This document shows positions 1 through 7,940 of a stretch of 64,000 nucleotides of DNA, piece after piece. The position numbers and the translations under genes are program-made. Each line of letters starts with the position of its first letter. Position 1 is the stretch's first letter. Origin of the DNA: an uncultured Eubacteriales bacterium (GTDB lineage: Bacteria; Bacillota; Clostridia; Oscillospirales; UMGS1783); NCBI GenBank assembly GCA_934456365.1, contig CAKSHC010000001.1, positions 62,001-126,000 on the forward strand. The letters run 5' to 3'. A model generated the notes under the pieces. The model ran no database searches. It worked only from the letters and a program-made list of their open reading frames with translations, and was not told the DNA's origin.

Positions 1-2
1 CC

Positions 3-3000
3 GGCGGCGGAGGCGGCGGGGGCGGCTGGCCCAACGGAGGCGGCGGAGGCGGCGGAGGCTCCGAATGCTCCAAAACAGAAGACGGCAACGACAATAAATC
101 CAAAGGCGGCGCAGGCGGCGCTGGCGGCAGCGACGGCAGCGCCGGCTCGATCGGCGGGAGCGGCACCCAGGCGGGAACCAGCGGCCATGGCTTAAACGAC
201 GCCATGCCCGGCTACGGCGGCTACGGCGCCAGCGGCCAGCAGGGGATCGGCGGCAGCGCGGGCGACGGCGGCAAGGAAAAAGACAGAGGTAAAGATGATT
301 GCCACGACGGCGGCAGCGGCGGCGCCGGCGGCGAGCCGGTGGATCTGAAAGCCTGGCACAGTGCGGGCAGCCTGATCCTTTCCACAGCCGTCAACCTCCG
401 GTCCGGCTCCTATGGCGACGGTGGCGGCAAAGGCTCTTACACCATGCTGACCCCCTATGTGATCTACGATCTGATGGACTGCAAGGTCACTCTCTCTGCA
501 AGCTCGTATACCTATACCGGCTCGCAGATCCGTCCGACGATCCGGAGCGTGGCCTACAGCTCCTCGACCGACCGCGACAGCCAGCAGATCTCGGGCAGCA
601 GCTCCACCGTTTCAAGCAGCGGATACAGCGTTTCCTATGGCGCAAACCTCCATTGCCCCACCGGCACCATGAGCCTTCTGGGCAAGCAGAATTCCAACCG
701 CACCACCGTGCGCACAAACGGCGCCGTGGTCGGCTCGGTCGACCTCAGCTTTACCATCAACAAGGCCAGACTGAGAGCGCCGATTTCGCTCACCACCACC
801 TCGCCCTATCTCAATCAGAGCGTAACGGCAACTCTGAATCAGTTCACCTCTTCCACCGCGGGCACAGGCGCCCTCTCCGGCCTCCTGCGGGAAAGCACCC
901 AAAAAGCAGAAGGCCCGCAGGTCAACTGGGTGCTCACCTCCAACAGCGGCCAAATCACGAAAATCACGGATCTGAAGGCCGTGTTCGTCATAACGAGAAG
1001 CATCGGCAGCAGCGTTAGCATACAGGCCGCCCTGCGCGATATGAACGATTTTGAGAATTGCACGATGGGCTATTCTGTCACGCCTCAGACTCCCCAAACC
1101 TGGACGACCACGCTTTCATCCGATACCCCCCATCCGCGCGTTCCGATCTCGGTTGTTTTGCCGAGCGGGATCAGCAGCGCGACCTATCAGTGGTACGCAA
1201 ACGGCTCGGCAATTTCCGGGGCAACTGCGCAAAGCTACACCCCGACGATATCGGACGTCGGCAAAATGCTCTCGGTGCAGGTCGTTCCCTCGCCGGATTC
1301 GGGCTATGCGCAGCTGACGGTCACGGCGAAAGCCGCCGTCGAGGCGCATCGCTACAGCACAAACGGCTTCTGCTCGGTTTGCGATGAGTATCAGCCCGCA
1401 AACCTGTCCGGCAGCGTGTATCAGATCGCAAACGGCGGGCAGATGTTCTGGTTTGCCGCGCTGGTCAACGGCGACGGGACGCATGCCGTGTTCTCTGAAA
1501 AGAATGCGGCCGCTTCGGCTGTGATGACGAAAGATATCGACCTCGAAAACCGGGAATGGGCCCCCATCGGCGGAAACAACAACGATTATACCGGCTCGTT
1601 CAACGGGCAAAAGCACACCGTTTCCAAGCTCTACATCACCAAAACCAATTCCTATACCGGCCTCTTCGGCCGCACCACGGGGGTTGTCCAGAACTTCACG
1701 GTAGAGGGCAGCATCACCCTTTCCGCCGCGGGATCCCGCATCGGCGGCGCGGTCGGCACGGCATACGGCGGCGCGGTGTTCGGCGTTTGCTCGCGGGTCT
1801 CCATCAGCGATTCCAATATCGTCGCCCACCACATCGGCGGCGTGGTCGGCGGGGTGGATTCCCCGGAAACGGTCATTGAGAATTGCCTATTTGAGGGAAC
1901 GCTGGAAATCGGCACCACGACCGACTGCGTCGGCGGTATCGTCGGCTATTCCAACGGCGATCGAAACGGAAACGGCGGCGCGCGTATCCGCTACTGCGCC
2001 AACCTCGGCACCGTTCGGGCCGCCGCGCAAAGCGCCTATACGGGCGGCATCCTCGGCTATGTGAACAACGCCGGCCCCGCCATTCGGAACTGCTACAACT
2101 ATGGCCTCGTGCAAAACGGCGGCGGCAGCTACTGCGGCGCCATCGTGGGGCGCGTGCGCACGCATAACACCTCGAAGTATACGGACAACTACTACCTGGC
2201 ATCCTCGGCTCCCGCGGGCTTTGGTGCAGGCAGCGCCAGCACCACGGTAAAGATTGTCGCGAAAGATGCGGCGGCTTTCCAAAGCGGCGAGGTCTGCTAC
2301 TTCCTCAATGGCAGCTCCAGAGACAGTGATGTGGTCTGGCGGCAGGATGTGGACAACGGCAACACCCCCTACGACCTCTACCCGGTCTTCAAGGGCGGGA
2401 TCGTGCTGCAAAACCGCGCACATCATGACTGCACGGCAAATACCTATCTCTACGCCTATTCCAACTCGCCGAAGTCCGAAGATCATATCAACCATCAATA
2501 TGTCAACGGCTTCTGCTCCTGCTGCGACGCCCTTCAACCGGCTGAAGCGGCAAATGGTGTCTATTCCATCACAAACGGCGGCCAGTTCTTCTGGTTTGCC
2601 GGGCAGATCAATTCCGGAGCCCTTGCGCAAAACAGCGCGGCCGCGCTGCTTTCGGATGTGGATTTGGAAGGCAGTCAGGACGGGCAGGCAGCGGGTTATG
2701 AAGGCATCGTCAAGAGCCGGAATTTCCCCTGCGTCGGCACGAGCGCCAAGCGCTATCAGGGAACCTTCACAGGCAACGGCCATACCGTGGCCGATCTGAT
2801 GATTCAGCGCGAAAGCAAAACGGACGCCTTGGTGGAAGGAATCGGCCTGTTCGGCTACATTGAAAATGCCGCCATTTCCGGCCTGACCGTGCAGGGGAGT
2901 ATCTCCATTTCCCGGAAAGCGGGGGATGAAAAGCTCCAGCGCGTCGGCGGCGTGGTCGGCGCGGCCTATAAATCCGAGCTGTCGGAGCTGACCTCCTATG

Positions 3001-4007
3001 TCAACCTCACCGGAACCGGCGAAGAGGAAACGCCGCATGTGGGCGGCGTGGCCGGCGAGGCAACGGATGGTTCCAGCCTCTACAAATGCCTCTATTTCGG
3101 CACCATCGACCTGGAAAACACGAACGACTGCGTCGGCGGCGTCGTGGCCTATATCAACGATACCTCGGTCCGCTACTGCGCCAACCTCGGCTCGGTCCGA
3201 AGCGGCACGGTCGGCGCTTATCTCGGCGGCGTGGTCGGCTATTTGAACAACGAGCAGGGGATCATCCGGAATTGCTATAACTACGGTTCCCTGCAAAACG
3301 GCGGAGGCAGCCACTGCGGCGCCATCGTGGGCTGGCTGAGAGGGCATACCGCAGGCAGCCTGACCGACAACTATTATCTGACCGGATCCGCCCCCGGCGC
3401 CTTCGGAAGCGGAAGCTATAGCACCTCCGCCGTCGCCCCGGAAAAGGATTCTGCCGCTTTCCAGAGCGGCGAGGTCTGCTATCTGCTCAACGGCAAAATC
3501 AGCACTGAGGGCGCCATTTGGCGGCAAAATATCGACAATGGGATCACCCCCTATCAGGCCTATCCCGTGTTCAACGCCGCCATCGTCTACGACCACAGCG
3601 ACTATACCTACAGCAACGATCCGGAAGAGTTTTCGGTCACGATCCGCTGGGGCGCGATGGAGTTTGACTACCATGTCGGCCGCTGGAATCCGGCCACCCA
3701 TACCTACAGCGGCAGCTGGGCCCCCGCGGAAGATGGTGGAGATGCCCTGACGGTGACCAACGAAGGTAATGTGGCGGTGCGTGTTTCCCTGGATTTCGCG
3801 GCCGACGCCGCCTTCACCAAGTATGACCTGACCGGCGAATTTAACGGAGCGGCATCCGGCGAGGTAAGCCTTGCGCGCAGCGCAGTCCTTTCCTCCCGCC
3901 TGAATCTTCATTCCCTCAATCCCGAAGATCTTCTGGATCAGGGCAAGAAAAAGCTCGGGGAGATCACCGTTGTCCTCAAAACACTGGAAGGAGATGACAA
4001 CGGATGA
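3..4007 (+). CDS. Giant glycine-rich GLUG-type repeat surface protein (5' partial)
   Basis: The frame is open from the first bases, so the true start lies upstream; the ATG at 204 is internal. About 1,330 residues are visible. The first ~115 are Gly/Ser/Ala-rich (runs of GGC codons at 3-60 and 100-330). Next comes a beta-rich region with a YQWYANG type Ig-like stretch (about 1080-1340). Two ~1.1-kb repeats follow, each opening with an NGFC-x2-CD-x2-QP cysteine motif and NGGQ-[MF]-FWFA, then GNGHTV / GLFG / GGVVG / IRNCYNYG elements typical of GLUG-type (PF07581-like) surface proteins. A C-terminal domain (about 3600-4007) has WGAMEF and WNPATH. There is no visible LPXTG or C-terminal membrane helix. 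It is probably a secreted, surface-associated adhesin-like protein. Function is inferred from architecture only. The next gene overlaps its stop (ATGA). Confidence 0.85.
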   Translation, partial: GGGGGGGGWPNGGGGGGGGSECSKTEDGNDNKSKGGAGGAGGSDGSAGSIGGSGTQAGTSGHGLNDAMPGYGGYGASGQQGIGGSAGDGGKEKDRGKDDCHDGGSGGAGGEPVDLKAWHSAGSLILSTAVNLRSGSYGDGGGKGSYTMLTPYVIYDLMDCKVTLSASSYTYTGSQIRPTIRSVAYSSSTDRDSQQISGSSSTVSSSGYSVSYGANLHCPTGTMSLLGKQNSNRTTVRTNGAVVGSVDLSFTINKARLRAPISLTTTSPYLNQSVTATLNQFTSSTAGTGALSGLLRESTQKAEGPQVNWVLTSNSGQITKITDLKAVFVITRSIGSSVSIQAALRDMNDFENCTMGYSVTPQTPQTWTTTLSSDTPHPRVPISVVLPSGISSATYQWYANGSAISGATAQSYTPTISDVGKMLSVQVVPSPDSGYAQLTVTAKAAVEAHRYSTNGFCSVCDEYQPANLSGSVYQIANGGQMFWFAALVNGDGTHAVFSEKNAAASAVMTKDIDLENREWAPIGGNNNDYTGSFNGQKHTVSKLYITKTNSYTGLFGRTTGVVQNFTVEGSITLSAAGSRIGGAVGTAYGGAVFGVCSRVSISDSNIVAHHIGGVVGGVDSPETVIENCLFEGTLEIGTTTDCVGGIVGYSNGDRNGNGGARIRYCANLGTVRAAAQSAYTGGILGYVNNAGPAIRNCYNYGLVQNGGGSYCGAIVGRVRTHNTSKYTDNYYLASSAPAGFGAGSASTTVKIVAKDAAAFQSGEVCYFLNGSSRDSDVVWRQDVDNGNTPYDLYPVFKGGIVLQNRAHHDCTANTYLYAYSNSPKSEDHINHQYVNGFCSCCDALQPAEAANGVYSITNGGQFFWFAGQINSGALAQNSAAALLSDVDLEGSQDGQAAGYEGIVKSRNFPCVGTSAKRYQGTFTGNGHTVADLMIQRESKTDALVEGIGLFGYIENAAISGLTVQGSISISRKAGDEKLQRVGGVVGAAYKSELSELTSYVNLTGTGEEETPHVGGVAGEATDGSSLYKCLYFGTIDLENTNDCVGGVVAYINDTSVRYCANLGSVRSGTVGAYLGGVVGYLNNEQGIIRNCYNYGSLQNGGGSHCGAIVGWLRGHTAGSLTDNYYLTGSAPGAFGSGSYSTSAVAPEKDSAAFQSGEVCYLLNGKISTEGAIWRQNIDNGITPYQAYPVFNAAIVYDHSDYTYSNDPEEFSVTIRWGAMEFDYHVGRWNPATHTYSGSWAPAEDGGDALTVTNEGNVAVRVSLDFAADAAFTKYDLTGEFNGAASGEVSLARSAVLSSRLNLHSLNPEDLLDQGKKKLGEITVVLKTLEGDDNG
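1347..3590 (+). repeat. Two tandem ~1.1-kb intragenic repeats encoding GLUG-type modules
   Basis: Unit 1 runs about 1347-2420 and unit 2 about 2493-3590, both in the same frame. Shared landmarks in order are NGFCS-x-CD, NGGQ-x-FWFA, D[IV]DLE, GHTV, GLFG, TVEGSI or TVQGSI, TTDCVGG or TNDCVGG, RYCANLG, IRNCYNYG, NGGGS-x-CGAIVG, DNYYL, AAFQSGEVCY, NG-x-TPY and YPVF. The two copies are diverged, so this is an old duplication rather than a recent one. Confidence 0.8.
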
Positions 4008-4546
4008 CAAAGCAAAAGCAGCAAAAAGAAGAGAAGGATCGGAAGTGGATTCTGCTTCTCCTTTTGCTTCTGATCCTCACGATCGCCCTCGTGGTGGCCG
4101 GGTGGGCTCTGTTTTTCCGCACTCCTCCCGTGCTCGCGCCGGACTACGCCCCTCGTCAGCAGGAAACCTATGCCGAGGATATCGGCGATTCCGACGATAC
4201 CAAGCTGGATCAGGCTCAGGGCGGCGGCGCCGTTTCCATCACCTATACCACTCAGGTCGCGATTTCCCTTTCGCAGTCGCAGGCCAGGCTTTCCTTCGCC
4301 AACCCCACCAAATCCAATCAGGATATGGTGCTCCAGCTGGTGGTGCAGGATGTGGTGATCGCCCAGTCGGGCACCATTTCCCCGGGAAAGCGGGTGGAAA
4401 AGCTGGATCTTTTGCCGGATGCGGCGCAAAGGCTTTCTCCGGGCGGCTATGAGGGCAAATTCCTGGTGCTCTTTTATCAGCCGGACACCCATGAGAAAAC
4501 CATCGTCAACACCGAAATCCCCGTGCAGATCACGGTGGAACCCTAA
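4004..4546 (+). CDS. Membrane-anchored extracellular beta-sandwich protein
   Basis: 180 residues. A lysine-rich cytoplasmic N-terminus (1-13) is followed by one strong transmembrane helix (about 14-37, very Leu-rich) and an outward domain with an Ig-like pattern: SFANPTKSNQ, IAQSGTISPGK, LDLLP, YQPDTHE and VNTEIPVQI. The start overlaps the stop of the upstream giant-protein gene (ATGA) and a GGAAGGAG Shine-Dalgarno lies ~10 nt before, so the two are translationally coupled. It is paralogous in layout to the protein at 5318-5794: both have an N-terminal helix, NP, SG-x-I-x-PG-x-x-V, Y-x-P-x-T and V-x-NT motifs. Family name and function are unknown. A helper or anchor role for the surface proteins encoded next to it is an inference. 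Confidence 0.75.
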   Translation: MTKQKQQKEEKDRKWILLLLLLLILTIALVVAGWALFFRTPPVLAPDYAPRQQETYAEDIGDSDDTKLDQAQGGGAVSITYTTQVAISLSQSQARLSFANPTKSNQDMVLQLVVQDVVIAQSGTISPGKRVEKLDLLPDAAQRLSPGGYEGKFLVLFYQPDTHEKTIVNTEIPVQITVEP

Positions 4547-4612
4547 ATTTGTTCAGAGCGCAGCCGCGTTTTGAAAATAAAAAAGAAAAAATTAAAAAAG
4601 GAGATCATCAAA

Positions 4613-5185
4613 ATGAAAACGAAAAAAGTTCTCGCAGTCGTTCTTGCGCTGGTGATGGCCCTCGCCCTTTCCGTCACCGCTTTTGCAGCCGCGGGAGAAA
4701 ACAAAGGGAAAAAGCCTGAAGACGCCCCTTCCAAGATCGATGTCACCGGCGCTTACAGTGGTGAAGGCACTCCGGCCGATGTCTACAGCGTGGACATCTC
4801 CTGGGGCTCGATGGAGTTTACCTACAAAACCACCGGTGAGAAAATCTGGAATCCGGAAACTCATGAATACAACGTCACGGAAGGCGACGGCTGGGTGGTC
4901 GAGGATGGCGCTGATGTGGTAACTGTTGTCAACCATTCCAATGCGGCCGTCCAGGTGGCTTTCTCCTTTGAAAAGGATAATGAACCCTACAAGGGGCCCT
5001 ATACCGGCTCCATGAGCAATGAGGGCGAAATCCTGGCTCCCGCCGTGGAAAACACGGCTCTGGAAACCGCCCCTTCGACCACGAGCAAGCTGCAGCTGAC
5101 CGGCAAGCTCAATGCGGTTCAGACCGAGAGCACCAAGCTCGGCCAGATCACGGTTTCTCTGAGCGCCGTTACGGTGCAGCCGTAA
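4613..5185 (+). CDS. Small secreted protein with WGSMEF/WNPETH surface domain
   Basis: 190 residues. The start at 4613 is preferred over the in-frame ATG at 4571 because AAGGAG lies ~9 nt upstream of it and the product then begins with a classical signal peptide (MKTKK, hydrophobic core, cleavage near TAFAA). The mature part carries WGSMEF, WNPETHEY and VVTVVNHSN. The same order of motifs occurs in the C-terminus of the giant protein ending at 4007 (WGAMEF, WNPATHTY, ALTVTNEGN). It has no cysteines, transmembrane anchor or sorting signal. It is likely an abundant secreted or cell-wall protein and possibly a structural subunit that interacts with the giant protein. Function is inferred from domain sharing and context. 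Confidence 0.75.
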   Translation: MKTKKVLAVVLALVMALALSVTAFAAAGENKGKKPEDAPSKIDVTGAYSGEGTPADVYSVDISWGSMEFTYKTTGEKIWNPETHEYNVTEGDGWVVEDGADVVTVVNHSNAAVQVAFSFEKDNEPYKGPYTGSMSNEGEILAPAVENTALETAPSTTSKLQLTGKLNAVQTESTKLGQITVSLSAVTVQP

Positions 5186-5208
5186 CGCAGGAAAAGAAAG
5201 CAGGCCTT

Positions 5209-5232
5209 GCGGGGCGGGCCTTTCCGCCCCGC
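5209..5232 (+). terminator. GC-rich hairpin after the small secreted protein gene
   Basis: A perfect 9-bp stem (GCGGGGCGG, 5209-5217, with CCGCCCCGC, 5224-5232) and a 6-nt loop lie 24 nt after the stop codon. No T-run follows. It may act as a partial terminator or an mRNA 3'-end stabiliser that allows more product from the upstream gene. Confidence 0.5.
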
Positions 5233-5249
5233 GGGCTGTCACCCGCGAT

Positions 5250-5278
5250 ATTTGCTTCCGAATGCTTCGGAGGCAAAT
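5250..5278 (+). terminator. Second hairpin between the secreted-protein gene and the next gene
   Basis: A 13-bp stem with one G-T pair (5250-5262 with 5266-5278) and a TGC loop. It lies 40 nt before the ATG at 5318 and has no T-run. With the preceding hairpin it makes a structured 130-nt spacer. An attenuator, processing site or small repeat element are all possible. Confidence 0.4.
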
Positions 5279-5317
5279 CTGACGGATGACTGCGCAAAAA
5301 GCAAAGGTTGGAACGAT

Positions 5318-5794
5318 ATGAAAAAGGCAATTTATCCGATTCTCGCGGCGCTTTGCGTGCTTGCCCTGATCGGCATGACAGCCGCCCTGATCCTGACCGG
5401 AAAGCCCCGGGAATTCACTCCGCCTCCCTTTGATCCGGCCGCGCAGGAGGGAACTCCCGCGGTTTCGCCGGAGGCCGGATATGGGAAAATGGATGCGAAA
5501 GCTTTCCGTTTTTCCGTAGCAGGGGAGCTTTTCCCGCAAAACGGGCGGGTCGACCTTTGGCTGACCAACCCGGCGGAAAACAGCGTTTGGCTGAAGGTGC
5601 GGATCCTGGACGAATCCGGCGCCATTCTGGGCGAAAGCGGATTGATCCGACCGGGCGAGTATGTCCGCTCGGTGAACCTGAAAACCCAGCCCCAAAGATC
5701 TATGAAGGTCGTGCTGAAAATCATGGCCTATGAACCGGAAACCTACTACAGCGCCGGCTCGGCCGTGCTGAACACATCCCTGCAAATCGCATAA
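5318..5794 (+). CDS. Membrane-anchored beta-sandwich protein, paralogue of the 4004-4546 product
   Basis: 158 residues from the ATG at 5318. The longer open frame from 5207 would run through two hairpins and lacks a signal-like N-terminus, so it was rejected. The N-terminus is MKKAIYPI plus a hydrophobic helix (about 5-27). A Pro-rich linker and an extracellular domain follow, with LTNPAEN, GLIRPGEYV, YEPETYY and VLNTSLQI. These match positions in the 4004-4546 protein. The Shine-Dalgarno is weak (AAGGTTGG). The next gene follows after 14 nt with a strong AAAGGAGG, suggesting one operon. The family was not recognised. Confidence 0.65.
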   Translation: MKKAIYPILAALCVLALIGMTAALILTGKPREFTPPPFDPAAQEGTPAVSPEAGYGKMDAKAFRFSVAGELFPQNGRVDLWLTNPAENSVWLKVRILDESGAILGESGLIRPGEYVRSVNLKTQPQRSMKVVLKIMAYEPETYYSAGSAVLNTSLQIA

Positions 5795-5808
5795 AGGAGG
5801 AAACGGGA

Positions 5809-6471
5809 ATGAAAAAATGGATCGCCGCGCTTATCGTATGGGTGCTTCTGTCGGGCTGCCTGACCGTTTGGGCTGCCGATCCGAACCTCGGCGAGCGGGG
5901 AATGGATGTCTACGGCACCCTATTGAGTCAGAAAAACTATTATGAGATCACCCTGGGGATTCCCGGCGTCGATTCCGTTTTGCTCCCGGACGGCACAACC
6001 CTGAGCGGAGAAAGCGACAGCGAGGCGGACCGCGGTTTGCAGGTTATCATCATCCCGGTCACCGGGGAAGAGGAAGCGGAGGCCTATGCCTGGATGGCCG
6101 ACGCGGCTTCCGATCTCGGAAAGGATCCGGCAGCCTATTATCTGGCCTTTTATCAAAACGGCGCCTTCGCTCAGCCGCAGGGCCGGGTTTCCATCCGGGC
6201 CACCGCGAAGGACGGATACGAGAAAGCAAAGCTTTTCTATATGGATGGAGAAGCCCATGCCGCCGAAGTGCCCTGCACCACCGACGAGAATAATTCCAGC
6301 TTCGGAATGGGGAAAACGGGCTACTACCTGTTTGTGAAAACAGACGGTGCCTCGGTAAATCCTCCGCACACGGGAGATCGCAGCCGTCCCGCTCTCTGGG
6401 GCGCGCTGATCGCTTTTTCCATAGCCGGGCTGGCGCTGATTTCCCTGCGCCGCCGGGAAACGGTCCAATAA
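5809..6471 (+). CDS. Surface protein with signal peptide and C-terminal cell-wall/membrane anchor
   Basis: 220 residues. An N-terminal signal (MKKWIAALIVWVLL, cleavage near VWAAD) is followed by a ~170-residue exported region of unknown fold. The C-terminus reads PPHTGD, then a hydrophobic helix (WGALIAFSIAGLALISL) and a basic tail RRRE. That order is the layout of a sortase-type sorting signal, with PPHTG as a divergent motif. No sortase gene is in the window, so plain membrane anchoring is equally possible. AAAGGAGGAAACGGG precedes the ATG. It is the last gene of the surface locus; a terminator follows 13 nt later. Confidence 0.7.
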   Translation: MKKWIAALIVWVLLSGCLTVWAADPNLGERGMDVYGTLLSQKNYYEITLGIPGVDSVLLPDGTTLSGESDSEADRGLQVIIIPVTGEEEAEAYAWMADAASDLGKDPAAYYLAFYQNGAFAQPQGRVSIRATAKDGYEKAKLFYMDGEAHAAEVPCTTDENNSSFGMGKTGYYLFVKTDGASVNPPHTGDRSRPALWGALIAFSIAGLALISLRRRETVQ

Positions 6472-6484
6472 AGAAAAGAAGAAA

Positions 6485-6514
6485 GCAGGAGCCGGTGACA
6501 GGCTCCTGCTTTTT
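6485..6514 (+). terminator. Rho-independent terminator of the surface locus
   Basis: A 9-bp stem GCAGGAGCC/GGCTCCTGC (6485-6493, 6501-6509) with a 7-nt loop and then TTTTT. It ends the plus-strand operon 13 nt after the stop at 6471. Confidence 0.85.
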
Positions 6515-6524
6515 GCGTAAAAGG

Positions 6525-6552
6525 ATCCCCCGCAGGAGAGCCAGCGGGGGAT
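6525..6552 (-). terminator. Terminator of the Gld-like ABC transporter operon
   Basis: A perfect 9-bp stem ATCCCCCGC/GCGGGGGAT (6525-6533, 6544-6552) with a 10-nt loop lies directly after the minus-strand stop at 6558. Reading the minus strand it is followed by CCTTTTACG, a weak T-run. Confidence 0.6.
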
Positions 6553-6557
6553 TGCTT

Positions 6558-7940
6558 TCAGAGCGTGATATCGAAGGCTTCTCCGTTTTGCAGGGCCTTT
6601 GCGCAGGATCGCACCTTTGCCACATAAGCCGAGGAAACATAGAAAGCGCCTTGTCCGTTGACCTCCAGGAAATACTGGCGATCGTTGATCGGTTTGAACA
6701 CCACCACATCGTTTTCCCGGTTCAGACTGGCCTGATAGCGGAAAACCATCCGAATGGTCTCGCCGGTTCCGGGATCGTCTGCCTCCCCGACCACGGACGA
6801 GGTCGTCAGAAGCTTGTAGAAGCTTGTGAAAGCGTCTCCGTTGAGCTCCTGCCCGTTTCCGGTTGCAGAAACCTTTCCGCCGTCCACCGAAAGGTCATAG
6901 GCATACTCGCCGTCGGGCGTGGTGAGAAGAATGCGGGAAACATCGTTGATGTCGCGTTTGAACTGGTTGACGTTCACATAGTCCATGGGGTCAAAATTGT
7001 ATAAACCGAATTGATAGGCCAGCGCGAGGTAAACCACATCGTATCCTTTCACCATCACATTGGAAAAGCCGTTTTCCGGCTCGCTGACATAGATGGTAAA
7101 GGGCTGCCCGCGGTAGGAGTATTCCACGATGCCGGCCGGCTCCAGAAGCCCCAGAGAAGCAAGCGACGAATCGCTCACATCCAAAGAGCGCACCGTCGAG
7201 GCCGTGGCGTTGCAGGCCTGCTTGAGAAAAGAAATCAAATTCACATCCCGCCCGAGCGCCCGGAAGGGAGCAGTGATCTTAAAGAGCCCGCCCGCATTGG
7301 CGTAAACGGGATCGTCGTCCTCGATCACCTCAAAGGCAAACGTGGTTTCTCCATGGTAGGTGACCCGGAAATAGTCGATCCGATATTCGGTGTCGGTGGG
7401 AAGCGAATTGATCTGCGTGTTGATCAGTTCGTAGCGGGTCTGCAAAAGAAGGAGAAGATCGGAGTCCTTTACCGCGTAGATCTGCGGGCCGTCGTCGGTC
7501 GCCAGATAATGCGCGTCGCCGGACGGGGTGGCCGCTCCGATATACAGACGATAGGTTTTCCCGGTTGTAACGATGGTGATGGTGCGCGTCGGCGCGTCAA
7601 TCCCGAATTCGGCTTTCTTCTCGCCGGAGGAATCCACCGTGTCGTAGGCGTGGATCTGGCTGGCGGCGCTTCGGAAGTTCTGCGTGGCGTCCGACGTGAG
7701 CGGAAAGCCCTCGTAGCCCTCGATCACCGTTTTCCCGTCCGGGAAAATCAGCGCAAAGGAGTCGCCCTCATCGGCAATTTCCACCCGCTCCACAGAATCG
7801 GCCTCCACCTGCACGAGCCACTTCGGGAAAAGCACCTTATTCTGTTCATCCCGCGGCAGCAAAGCCAAAACCACGAAAACGGCCGCCACCAGCAGGATCA
7901 AAACGATGCCGGCAATCAGTATGCGCTTGGTCTGCTTCAT
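6558..7940 (-). CDS. DUF4340 domain protein of a Gld-like ABC transporter operon
   Basis: 460 residues. There is one N-terminal transmembrane helix (about 6-28) and then a large exported region with the DUF4340 pattern: repeated beta-rich halves that include PTRTITI, GKTYRLYIG, AHYLA and YAV-x-DS. DUF4340 proteins are commonly the last gene of GldFG-type ABC loci, and that holds here. Its ATG overlaps the stop of the GldG-like gene by one base (TGATG), so the two are translationally coupled. The substrate of such systems in non-gliding Firmicutes is not known; a surface role is an inference from the family. Confidence 0.8.
   Translation of the reverse strand: MKQTKRILIAGIVLILLVAAVFVVLALLPRDEQNKVLFPKWLVQVEADSVERVEIADEGDSFALIFPDGKTVIEGYEGFPLTSDATQNFRSAASQIHAYDTVDSSGEKKAEFGIDAPTRTITIVTTGKTYRLYIGAATPSGDAHYLATDDGPQIYAVKDSDLLLLLQTRYELINTQINSLPTDTEYRIDYFRVTYHGETTFAFEVIEDDDPVYANAGGLFKITAPFRALGRDVNLISFLKQACNATASTVRSLDVSDSSLASLGLLEPAGIVEYSYRGQPFTIYVSEPENGFSNVMVKGYDVVYLALAYQFGLYNFDPMDYVNVNQFKRDINDVSRILLTTPDGEYAYDLSVDGGKVSATGNGQELNGDAFTSFYKLLTTSSVVGEADDPGTGETIRMVFRYQASLNRENDVVVFKPINDRQYFLEVNGQGAFYVSSAYVAKVRSCAKALQNGEAFDITL

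Noticed and set aside
3..330. GGC-rich tandem triplets considered as a CRISPR or satellite array
   Set aside because: The repeats are in frame and encode polyglycine within a long coding sequence; there are no spaced direct repeats.
1887..4010. A long minus-strand open frame opposite the giant surface gene
   Set aside because: It is a shadow of the Gly/Ser-rich coding strand with no start signals, no recognisable domain and low-complexity composition.
5207..5317. An upstream in-frame extension of the 5318-5794 gene
   Set aside because: It would be translated through two strong hairpins, lacks a ribosome site and hides the N-terminal membrane helix.
5809..6471. Calling the C-terminus a definite LPXTG sortase substrate
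   Set aside because: The motif is PPHTG rather than LPxTG and no sortase gene is visible, so only a probable anchor is reported.
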